In this document: piece by piece, positions 37,201-46,898 of the stretch
Numbering within the stretch: position 1 is the stretch's first letter
Layout: each line of letters starts with the position of its first letter
Assembly: GCA_963978905.1 (NCBI GenBank)
Contig: OZ022256.1
Span: 29,537,426-29,601,425, forward strand
Length of the DNA: 64,000 nt
From: Trichostrongylus colubriformis
Lineage: Eukaryota > Nematoda > Chromadorea > Rhabditida > Trichostrongylidae
Direction of reading: 5' to 3'
Notes under the pieces: model-generated
Told to the model about the DNA's origin: nothing
Database searches by the model: none
What the model saw: only the letters and a program-made list of their open reading frames with translations
Made by a program: the position numbers and the translations under genes

Positions 37201-39434
37201 AAGCATTTACTAAAGACCACCGAAAAAAAAGAAAAAGGCTTGATCAAGAAAAACGGCCTTCTTTACAGAAACAAAACAAGCAAGCCTCAGAGAACATCAA
37301 TATTTTGTAGAAAGACCACGAATTTTGATTACAGCGGCACAGCGGTACGGCATAGGGATGGCACTCCAAAAACGAAAAATTGCATTTAACCACGTAACTT
37401 ACACCAGAGCGGCAAAATAGTATGTTTAGTATGTAGTGTCTCCAAGTACAACATACTAAAATTTCTCTTAGATTGGTCCAGGCACAAAAAAGTTACAAGT
37501 GAAAAACCCAAGTAAACAACCATTTGGCCGAATACTTTTGAGCGCTACTGTATTTTAGTACATGAGACTACAAATCGGTCAAAAGGCCAAAGGTAAGAAA
37601 TGTTAGTCAAAAAGTGAAAATCACCTGGTATCCATAGTGCAGCTCTGTGAGTGTAGAAATAAGCTCCTTGTGTACAGAACTTGTCTCAAACCCAAGCACA
37701 TTTTCCAGAAAAATGTAACGCGGGCGTTTCCTCATCTGCTTCAGCTTTTTCATAAGGGCCATGAAAGAGTCACAACGGTGATCATCAATCCCTTGTTGGG
37801 AACCTTTCCTAAAAAAGAGAACATTTGTGACACAAGTTAATTCTTTCACACTTAGGAAAGATCCGAAAGGGTGGTGAATTACAGACTTTGTAAATGGCTG
37901 ACATGGCGGGCTCATTGTCCACAACTGGGCGTTCAATTTTTCGAGGTGCTGTACTAAGATAGCCTAAAACTGATAAATGCAAGAGTGCATAACTATGTGT
38001 AAATGAAGGAAAAAGCAAAAGCAAATGAAGGACCGGGATGAACATTAACAGGTACTGGAACGGGCAATGCCCATACACACGTGGAGATATCCCATGGTAC
38101 TTTTCGAAAAGATAGGATTACAAGCACTCAAACTTTGGTAGCATGCCTTCAGTCTCCGCCGCTTTAAAGGTTCTGAAGCTCAAGTATTAGGTTGTTCGGA
38201 AAGAAATGCGCGTTTTTTTGTCCATCTATTTCTCTTCTACTACAGAAGATTTTGTAAAACAGTTTTGTCTTTTAGAAAGAGAATTTTATTGCGCATCTTT
38301 TGAAATACTTTTGTCTATATCTACTTGTTTTCTTTTTCAAAGAAAAAATTCAAAAAAGAATTTCAATTTTTTTTCAAAATTTTGAAAAAAAAAATTTCAA
38401 AAAAATGCAAGATTCAGTGCAATAAGCGGTAAATATTTGTCGCCATGCGTATAATGTTTGCAGAAAGATTTGGCTGTATAAAGTGTCGGGCAAAGTTTCA
38501 GCGTTTAAAAAACGGTAATGAAAGCTTGGATGACGAAGAACATGGAAGTCGGCCTCAAGTCGTTGAAACTTTTTTTTCTTTGAAAAAAACCAAGTAGACA
38601 TAGACAAAGATATATGAAAAGATGCACAATAAAAATCTCTTTCTAATAAATTGAACTGTTTTGAAGAATCTTTTATAGTAGGAGAGAAAAATGGACAAAT
38701 TCAACGCGCATTTCTTTCCGAACAACCTAATAATTGGTGCAACTCAACTGTCCCAATCTTAGTCATTCAAACAACACTTCCCTTTGGAGGACAGAAAAGC
38801 GCTTGACATCACCAATAAATCCTCCAGCTAGACCCTCACCTGCAATGGGGTGTCGGCCTGCCTCAACCTTGTATGAAAATTCCAGAAGTTAGGTTCGCGT
38901 TCAACGTCAAATTACGCTTAAGAATTCTCGGTGAAGAGACGTATTTTGGCTGGTTGGGAAGGAGGATGGAATCCTCCAGAGGCCGGCGGCACGAGTCGCA
39001 AGGTAATACCACGACGGGGGTCGCACGTTGCGCAAAAAATTCACTCGAAAGGGGGCTAGTCGCAACTGATCGTGTCATGATAAAAGAAAGAAATCTGAGG
39101 GCTATTCAACCACAAAAGTCAGAATCACTGAATTACTGCTGCGAGAACATTATAAAGCAAAAACTCACACTACCTGAATGTTATTCTGACAAACAGTCGT
39201 ATCTGGGAAGTTTTCCGTGTATATCATATTAGCGGTCGGATTTATGTCATAAGCAGCAACTACAGTGGAATTTGAGCAGGCCTCTGACAAATTAATAGAC
39301 GCAAGTAAACACAGGGAATGGAAATAAACAAAAAGGCAAGGTGAAATATACAGAAATTAGAATAACACACCTTTCAAAGCGTAGTGTACCCCTCCAATAC
39401 CCGAATAAAATTCAAGCACCTCAATAGTCGCCAT
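34296..39434 (-). CDS. TRDMT1: DNMT2/TRDMT1 tRNA cytosine-5 methyltransferase, complete
   Basis: Six exons join in frame to 328 residues plus stop: 39371-39434, 39174-39283, 37887-37963, 37625-37808, 34596-34918 and 34296-34524. All introns are GT/AG with matching phases. Family members transfer a methyl group from SAM to C38 of tRNA-Asp and some other tRNAs. Motif I is FYSGIGGVHYAL near the start. Motif IV is MSPPCQPFT with the catalytic Cys at 79, the position used in human DNMT2. Motif VI is LENV (118-121), motif VIII is FGVPNSRPRYYLLA, and motif X is GNSVNV (311-316). The Dnmt2 signature CFTKSYGTYISGCGSYF starts at 234. No regulatory domain is present, as usual for Dnmt2. The start ATG lies 14 nt behind an acceptor-like TTTTACGCTTAG. 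Introns hold a Tc1-like MITE (37051-37550) and a mariner (38187-38731). The length is slightly short (human 391, fly about 345), mainly in the variable linker. Confidence 0.95.
37051..37550. mobile_element. Tc1-like MITE in DNMT2 intron
   Basis: It is flanked by TA at 37049 and 37551. The ends are CAGTAGCGCTCAACG on the left and CTTTTGAGCGCTACTG on the right; GGCCAAA just inside is also inverted. It is 500 bp, without a usable ORF, in the intron between exons 4 and 5 of the methyltransferase. Confidence 0.85.
38187..38731 (+). mobile_element. Short mariner derivative in DNMT2 intron
   Basis: The ends are TTAGGTTGTTCGGAAAGAAA and TTTCTTTCCGAACAACCTAA. Longer subterminal inverted sequence includes GCGCGTT/AACGCGC. 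Around 38475-38570 the plus strand keeps a transposase fragment (KCRAKFQRLKNGNESLDDEE, then HGSRPQVVE), the N-terminal DNA-binding part of a mariner transposase. The catalytic domain is gone. Confidence 0.88.
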
Positions 39435-39455
39435 TATGAATACCGCAGTCTAAGC
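39435..39455 (-). promoter_or_regulatory. Possible trans-splice acceptor of DNMT2
   Basis: On the minus strand TTTTACGCTTAG lies 14 nt before the ATG. In a nematode this could receive a spliced leader. It is equally compatible with the end of a 5' UTR intron. Confidence 0.35.
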
Positions 39456-39584
39456 GTAAAATGTAGAAAACCGTGACGAATCTTGCAATGAGATAAATGT
39501 GGAGACTGAGAAGAACTTGACACATTAACCATATCGCAACCACTAATGTACCGACGTTCTAGGCAAGAAACAATATATCGGGGT

Positions 39585-40010
39585 GCCACTGTAGTTAGGT
39601 GAGAGGGGGACACTCGTTGTCACGCTGTCGCCCCTCACTCGAAACCGTTCTACAACCATCAGTTTGGAGTCAATTAGAGTGGGAGAAGACGCAAAATTCT
39701 CACCAACGTCGAAGCTCCTTTCTTCTTTAGGCTCAGGCTGAAGCATATGACACAGATGCTTTGGCAGATACCTTTTCATGTAGGAGTAGAGGATATGAAT
39801 TTCAGCCTAACCCTAGAGGAGCTTCGACATAGTTGAACTTGCGTCTTCCCCTCCGACCCTCAGTTTGTATACTCCTGCGTACATTTTTTAGCTTACTTTA
39901 GGGAGGGAGGGGCTTCCCCTAAACTAAGGCATAGGCTAAAATCATGGGCAGAAATAGCGCCGGACGCCGAGCTCAGTGGAGTGGCCTCTCTAACTACATT
40001 AGCACCTACA
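39585..40010 (+). repeat. Dispersed repeat, first copy (second at 53985-54180)
   Basis: It shares CGCTGTCGCCCCTCACTCG, AAACCGTT, an AAGGC(A/T)TAGGCTAA motif and AATAGCGCCGGACGCCGAGC with 53985-54180. The spacing differs, so there are internal indels. No ORF. Confidence 0.65.
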
Positions 40011-40261
40011 TCAGACCCCAAAAGTTGCGTTGAGGAGGTCTAGGGCGGAACTAGATCCGCTTCATATGCCTCCGTACCCGTACGGGGATACAAATCTGTT
40101 TGGTAATAACCAACGAGCACCCTACGCCAAATCCTTTGCAGTGTGTGTGCCTACGGAAACAGTACAATCTATTTGACGCTGCTGAAGGCTACTTCTTCCT
40201 TGTGTCTACTCTTCTTTACCCCTTTGTCGCACGCTGTGGCTCAGACATAGCTATAAGGTTG

Positions 40262-41602
40262 TAGGCATTATATCGGCGCTACTGGAGTTGGGGGGGGGGC
40301 CACTCGACAAAAGCATAAGTTGCCCCCAATTTCTGTTTATAGGCACTCTCAAGGTTATTTTATGCCTAGATACAGCTAACTAACTGAAAAAACAATCAAA
40401 CTATTCCTCCATCAGAATATAACGAGAAATTCACTTCAACTAGACTAAACAACCACTTACGCATATTCGCCTAAGCCTAGGGAAAGGGAATCTCCTTCCC
40501 CAAGGCTTAGGCTAACATAGGATGGAAAAAAAACACGAATTTGCTTCATTAGAATCGTTTCTATGCAGTATTCGAAGCCGATTCGGCTAGCGCTATGGCT
40601 TCTCTGCGCTCTATCCCTGCGTTAGAGACGCAGAGCACAGTGCGCTGGCCCCCCCCCCCCCCCCAACGAGGAAAGCAAACCAGACGCTTTTGACAATCGG
40701 CTGCTACAGTAATCATGTTTTCGCGCCAGGGCGCGTATTGACGCTGCTCGTTGTCATCACACACTCTCTCGCGTTTTGTCGTTCTCTCTGCGCTCTCCGC
40801 GTAGGAGAAGGCATGTGGCAAACTGCCCGTGAATTGTACCACGCAAGCCGTCTAGGGGAGGCAACACCCAATGCACTGCTGAGAGCGGCAGGGCGAGAGG
40901 AGCCGAGAGATGGGGAGAGAGTGGGGGAAGGTGATGGGTCACGGTGACGGTTCGTAAACCGTCCCCATTTTCTGGAGACGCATGGGATATAGCACGTATG
41001 CGCTCATCGAGGAGCTCTACGGTTGCGGTAACTTATCGGGGGTGATAGAGTTGCGTCACGGAGCACACCTATGTTGTAATGTTAGGAATGATTTCGCCCA
41101 TATTAGCCCCTGCGTCGAAGGTTCCTTCCCCTGCAATGCACGCGAAGCGCGCCACGAGTCGCGTGACGACGAACTTAGGTGCTTCACAATTAGGGGGGAG
41201 GCATCCCACAACACAACTGGACCCTATTTTTACCCAAGCCATGGAGGGGAAAAGAGTCCTTCCTTCCCCCTCCAAGGCTTAGGCAAAAGTATACGCGTGA
41301 ATACGCAGATTGACCATCAAGGATCTCTCCATGATGCGCAGATAAGCAACTTTTTAGAAGATGCCCCCTCCCTTCATTGCGATAGCACTCAAACCTAAAC
41401 ATTGAAACATCACCTTTTAACATAATTCCTTCGTTCTTTGTGCTTGAGGTAAGCAAACCAGACCCAAAACACTTGGAGGATGTAAGGAAGCATGTGTTGG
41501 TCCTGCCACGAAAACCTGATTACGGTAGCAGCCGATTGTCAAAAGCGTCTGGTTTGCTCACCTCCCCCCCCAACTCCAGTAGCACCATTATATCTGTGTT
41601 TT
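40262..41602. mobile_element. Nested inverted-repeat element
   Basis: The outer ends are GCTACTGGAGTTGGGGG (40272) and CCCCCAACTCCAGTAGC (41570). Inner arms 40668-40722 and 41507-41560 pair over about 50 bp (GCAAACCAGACGCTTTTGAC and its reverse complement). Poly-C/poly-G runs sit beside both ends. Internal sequence includes a palindrome GCCTAAGCCT ... AGGCTTAGGC (40470-40513). Two overlapping insertions or one rearranged element would both fit. Confidence 0.6.
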
Positions 41603-41671
41603 CACTATTCGTAAGTGCTTATCTTTCCCATTTTCTTGAGCTTTGATGTCGAACTACGATTGCTTGAGGGA

Positions 41672-41683
41672 TTTTTTTGCAGA
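41672..41683 (+). promoter_or_regulatory. Likely trans-splice acceptor, zinc-ribbon-like gene
   Basis: TTTTTTTGCAG followed by A and then ATG at 41684 is a strong nematode 3' splice site directly before a start codon. No plausible upstream coding exon was found, so spliced-leader addition is likely. Confidence 0.55.
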
Positions 41684-43023
41684 ATGAAGAAATGTTGTGT
41701 TCTTTGCAACCGAACCGACAGTGTAGAAACAATGAAACAGATGTCCCCAGCTGAGAAGCTGAATCTCATCACGGCTGCTTCGCTTTCGTTAATCGGAGTT
41801 GTGGATAGGGCGGACGTCGACAATGTGGTAGAAAAGATTAGCCAGAGAAACAGATTTTTGTGCCACTCTCATGTGGTGCAAGCGGTGAGTTCTAAGCGTT
41901 TCTTGGTTATTGCTTATGCACCTTTCCGTTTACAGGCTCAGTATTTGACCGCTGAAATGGCAGTCACTGGAAGGGGGTACTCACACTACGACGATCCCTC
42001 TTCCTTGGCAAGTACTGCATACGTTAGCACCTCAGATGTACCTCCACACCTCGTTGAAGTCATCAATGGAATGAGTACCGTAGGTCACTTGTTTCAAGTG
42101 AAGACTTCCTGCATATTTGAGGAATTGAATTATTTAGCGTAATATTATCGTCACAGTCAGAGATGTTGCGTCTTTTATAAATAGCGCTCTGAAGAGGTAC
42201 CATGGGACTTCCTTGTGGACTCAGTACCCCGAGGTAAGGAAGCGTCATCTCATGCATATATTCACATGACGAGTAATACGCAGTTTAGGAGGGTATAGAG
42301 GAAGATCAACTCGCCAGACCTTACCGACAACCCCGTGAAGGCGATTCAGCTGCTTGTTCTCAGTTGGTCACTGGAGCTTTTTCGGCCTCTGGCAAGCTTT
42401 TTAAAGGAGGTGAAGAATGCGGAGAAAATGGTGGTGCTGTCTCCATTCGAAGTATTAAAGTTCGTGTGCATCAAATGTTCTCGCTCTTAATGTGCTGCCA
42501 TAAAAATGATTTCAGGCTCCTGAGTTCGCGCCTAATGGCAGCTGTTCGGAGTCTAGTTCAGCGTCGCTATCAGATTATATTGGAGAGACGGATGCAGCTG
42601 ACTTAGAGAAGTATTTCATCGTGCAAGGTGGAATGCTAATGAAATTATTCCGATTCTGTCCTGAGTGTGGCCATCGGCTCGGGAAGTCGCAGTTAAAACC
42701 GGATGGAACTACAGCACTGGTTAAATTTGTTTGTGAAAACTGCCGCATTCGTCCATCACGGGTAAAAAGATGGAAAAGCCGAGATCGCGTCGTTGCCTGT
42801 TCGAAGGAGCAGTCCTTCAAAGGAAATGCGTTGGCTTCGGCCTCTGCCGTAACAACTGGCCTGCGATACCGAGTTGGTAGTAAGCGTTGCTTTATGTAAC
42901 AGTGTTAGATTTCTTATTGTTGGGTATTTAGAAGCTGGCGCGATGGGCAAAACAAATCAACTTGTCCATGTTTTCGAAATCGTTCTTTTGATTTCCACAT
43001 GTATCAACCGAACCAGCCGAGTG
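41684..43023 (+). CDS. Unidentified protein with CxxC pairs, 3' end open
   Basis: The model joins exons 41684-41884, 41936-42083, 42157-42233, 42299-42451 (or to 42463), 42516-42879 and 42932-43023. Introns are 51-70 bp and all phases agree; exon 4 borders are the weakest. The N-terminus is MKKCCVLCNRTDSVE, with a cysteine cluster. The middle has RDVASFINSALKRYHG and KAIQLLVLSWSLELFRPL. Exon 5 has LMKLFRFCPECGHRLG and FVCENCRIR, a CPxC ... CxxC zinc-ribbon-like arrangement. The layout reminds me of nematode LIN-15B-like/THAP-associated proteins, but that is a guess. The last exon ends at a GTAAGG donor with no following exon seen before the repeat at 43143, so the gene may continue or be broken. 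Confidence 0.6.
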
Positions 43024-43142
43024 GTAAGGACTTTTCACAATCCTTTCTCCAGTTGCATGTGATTGGGATCAAGTCAAAATGTAATACACTTTCTTACGTA
43101 CACTTGAGCTGTTTCTAATGCCTTCCATCATTTATACTCCTT

Positions 43143-43330
43143 TGCGCGTCCATTAATGCCACCATCAGCCTTCGCGATTTTGCGGCTTCGCGCTTGCGCA
43201 CGCGAATGTGACTTGAGATCTTGCATTGCCGCGACTTCGCGTGCTGATTCGTGACATCGCAAAATCGCTGGATTGCAAAATCGCAAAAACGCGAAATCGC
43301 AAGTCGCGAAGTCTGAAGACGGCCTAAATC
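43143..43330. repeat. CG-rich repeat with CGCGAAATCGC units
   Basis: It is dense in CGCGA, TTCGCG, GCGATTTTG and AAAATCGC words, many inverted relative to each other. A shorter relative lies at 35262-35330 (GATTCTGCGAT units). It is probably a degenerate fold-back element. Confidence 0.45.
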
Positions 43331-44034
43331 AGGAGATATCCTAGTCAAGGGAAATTCCTTCCTTTCAGAACTCGGCGGCTGATTACCCAGTGCAAAAAAA
43401 GTTCTTCAGAAGCCGCAGCCCGTAAAAGCAACACATTTTAATTGCTATGAAAATTTTGTGAGAACTGCTGTTTAACAGTCTCCTTCTGAGGATGCCCCAT
43501 GAGCTATAATGTTGCTCAATATTTCATGGTTATTTGGAGGCAGCGAGTTCAAAAATTTGGTAAAATGTTATGATGAAACGGGATGTTCGAACTGTACTAG
43601 AGAAGGAAAAATGAAATTGGACTTGGCAGCGGACGAGTCACCCATTTGACTTATCGATTGATACTGTAGTGTGTGACGGTCACCTCACCTTGTGACTTGC
43701 CGTAAAGTCGCCGCCAAATCGAAGGGCCTTGGCAAGTTTGGGGGGGGGGGGACTTTCTCCATGCACCACATACGTGTTCGATCCACATACGTGTGCCATT
43801 CATTTAAGGAGCGCATATTTTGTTTTATCGGACAACCAAATCATCATGACCTGGGTGTGAATACATTTGCACGAATGACCTACTTCGCACCTGCTCCGGA
43901 TCCCATGTGCGAAGAAGTAAATAACTACTTGCGGGAAGAGGTCTTCTACACGTCTCTTTACTCCAGAAGTAGCGTAATGTCCACAAAGAAGATATCAAAG
44001 TAGTTTTATTGTGGAGAGAGAGAGGGGGGCGGGA
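43331..44034. other. No gene recognised
   Basis: A plus-strand ORF from 43692 has no recognised similarity and begins at a G-run; I do not support it as a gene. Confidence 0.4.
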
Positions 44035-44441
44035 AGGGTCACTTTGCTCACGGCTCACATCCGACGTTCACAAAACAGGGTGTATTGAAAAAGATAAAAT
44101 AATGGGACGAAATATGCCCATGATGTACGCTATAAGCAGAAGCAAGCTGTAACTCGTTTCTTTCATTTTCATGAAAATATAGAGCCGTTAGTCAGTGCCG
44201 TCTTGCTTCAAAACACGTACGGCATCAACGTCCGCTCAGAACAGTAGAGCCAGCTTCCGTGGTGACTCTGTCGTGGAGAATTTCCTAAAGACTGTGGCTT
44301 TGGTTCTGGGAAGTCACTGAGTTTTTGCTGTTCGAACAACGCAGTCATGATTCGAAGTGTCAGTCTGCATGCCCCGAACTCCCTGTACGTATCACATGCG
44401 TGAAAGTCATTCGTACCAATTTGTACATTCCCCATGGCCAT
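44035..44441 (-). mobile_element. Fragment related to element at 49519
   Basis: CACGGCTCACATC and TCATTTTCATGAAAATATAGAG have counterparts at 49550-49690. The minus-strand translation LTLRIMTALFEQQKLSDF parallels MILRIIAALSKQQRLCDF there. TIRs are not visible, so this is an incomplete copy. Confidence 0.5.
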
Positions 44442-46898
44442 TGATCACAGACCCCTGTATTTGAAACCTGTCCAATCCTACGTAGTGCGCTTTAGTACAT
44501 ATATATAGATTAGAAGCATAGTGCTGTGTTACATCGCGCATTTATCATGAAACTATCAAAACGAAGCAGTGTCAGTATAGAAAAAGACAAGATAAGCACC
44601 ATGTAAAAGTCGTGAAATGTGATAGAGTTACCCTACATATCAGTTTATCGTCAATGACGAACTATTGCTTCAGGATGTCTTGCTCCAAAGGTGTGGTCGC
44701 CACCGTCCGTTGCCTGTGATCTCTTTGGCATCACCAATGCAGCGAAAGAGGTAATGGGAAAGCCAACTCAATGTCATAAACTTCTCTCGGAGCTGAAGAT
44801 GATGATGTCATTCAGTGTTGAGAAAGTTGGTTCCTATCTTTGTCGTGTCATCATTGTTTAATTATATCCTAATTTTTATTTATGAAATATGAGACTCTCT
44901 GTGAGGAACATACTCTGTTGGTACTGGTATGTTGAACCATTCAAACATAGATTTTAAGACTAATTATTTTGCGATTTCGGTATGAAATAGCGATCACATT
45001 TTCTACAACCAATCCGTAGGTATCAATAATTAATATCGAAAAGGGGGATCTCGAGTGGTTCAACGCAGGCCGTTGTAATGATCGTACATCTCATAATCGG
45101 CTAAGGATACCTGCTGTTGTATCACTGCTAGACCGGAAATTCATAGCCTACGTCGCAGCATTAACAGTCCCTTGATTTTCACGGGAGGCATAAGAAGTGG
45201 CCAGTGACATTGGTGTGGGTGGCTACAGGTCATTAGTGAGTTGTAGCAGCTGAATGGGGGGTGATAAGGGGCGTCGAATGGCAGTGGTCGTCACGATCGT
45301 TGCTCTTGGATGGGCAGTAGGGTGCTAATACTAATATAATAGATGTGATCTGAGGTGAGACGAGACGTCGTACAGACAATACTGTCTGATTGGTTTTAAT
45401 AAGTGCTGATAGCGGTTGGTAAAGAGTATTGCCATGCAAATACCACCCTTTGCGTGTTGTGCGCATTGAGCCGAGTATTTCGGCACCCATCGAATTTGTG
45501 AGACGGGGCGGTGACCTTGATAGCATATGACAGCAAGAGATAGTTTTAGGCCCCACGTGTTGACGGCCAGTAGGAGAACCCACTTCGTTTTCCCTCCGAT
45601 ATCAGCTGAACGAAAAAGTGACTGCGATCGCCAAGCTATTCAAAATCGGAGTGTTGATGTCTGTATATGGAGATTTGACAAACAGTTTGGAAAAGAACCG
45701 ACCAACGACCAAACTAACCTAAACATGTCATATACACCAATATTGATAGTAACATTCTGTATCTATCAGTCATCATTAAGGTCCTCGCACCATCCCTCAC
45801 GATACCTACTAATGTGAACACTCCACTGTTAACCGAGAACACGAAACGGAGTGGCGACATGCTCCATATCAGTACTTATCAGCTTAGCGACCGTCTTCAC
45901 ACTTTGCGTGTCGGAAGCAGGGCGTGGTTGCGTCGTCTCTGTGGCTCCTTCCACTCGACGCTCTCCCCATGACGTCTGCAACGCCCTGTACCGCTGGCAG
46001 GCAGGCCTGCATCACCACAAATTATGAAGGCGATTTTTATCAATTCTGTCCGCCTAACACTGAGGTCCTCGTACCGCCCCCTACAACACCTATGATAACG
46101 GATTTTGCGACGAACTCTGCCTCTTATAAGATTTTGTCTGCTGTTGTGAATTCGAATCACCGGTGATGATGACCCCGTATCCTCTCACAGAGCATACATG
46201 GGTATTAACGCACCAGCAGTCGCCCAAAAGAGCAACGAATTTGGAGACATTTGCGTTTCGACGCTCCTTATCAGCCCTTGTCAGATGCACTCATTTGCAC
46301 CAACCATTCATGTTGCCATGGCGCCCCCTAAATCACTCTCAAAAATCATGGCCCAGCTTTACTGTAACGTTAGGTATGAATCTTGACAAACAGACAGAAA
46401 TACACACAAACGTATTTAGCGGAATATGCAGTAGAATGGGGTGAGACCAACCAAGAATCTGTTTTTTTTTACATTTTTTTCAGTGATTTTCGTTGACTCA
46501 TTGTTATGAAATAATAGAGCATGATATTTGTGATACTTTCTTCGTACGGGTCCTTGACGACGCGTGAGTCGTGAGTGAGGAATAAAACGCTTCGAACGAT
46601 TATTTTGTGGATGCATTGTAACAGCTTGATTGGATTGGGGAAGGTTCAATTCGGTTTCTGATCATCGACTGTAGGTCGTGAGAAAATCGGTGTTGATATG
46701 TCACATTACTTACGATAACTATGTACGATATACTATACACTTGACACGATATACCACACTTACGATATACGAGCGATAACGAAAAAATTTATTCGAGTGC
46801 AACTATGACGTTAGCTGACGCATGTCCCTCGATGGTGAAACGGCGATTACTCTACTTCAGAAACGTTACCGTTACATCTTTGTTTGCTTGACTTTGCT
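44442..46898. other. No gene recognised
   Basis: Scattered short ORFs only. Pieces around 45200-45330 and 46160-46290 resemble the GATAAG/Helitron-like repeats. Nothing has exon structure. Confidence 0.4.

Noticed and set aside
41936..42142. Straight-through 175-codon ORF from 41615
   Set aside because: It reads through a canonical 51-bp GTGAGT...TTTACAG intron and past the exon 2 donor; the spliced model keeps coding texture further.
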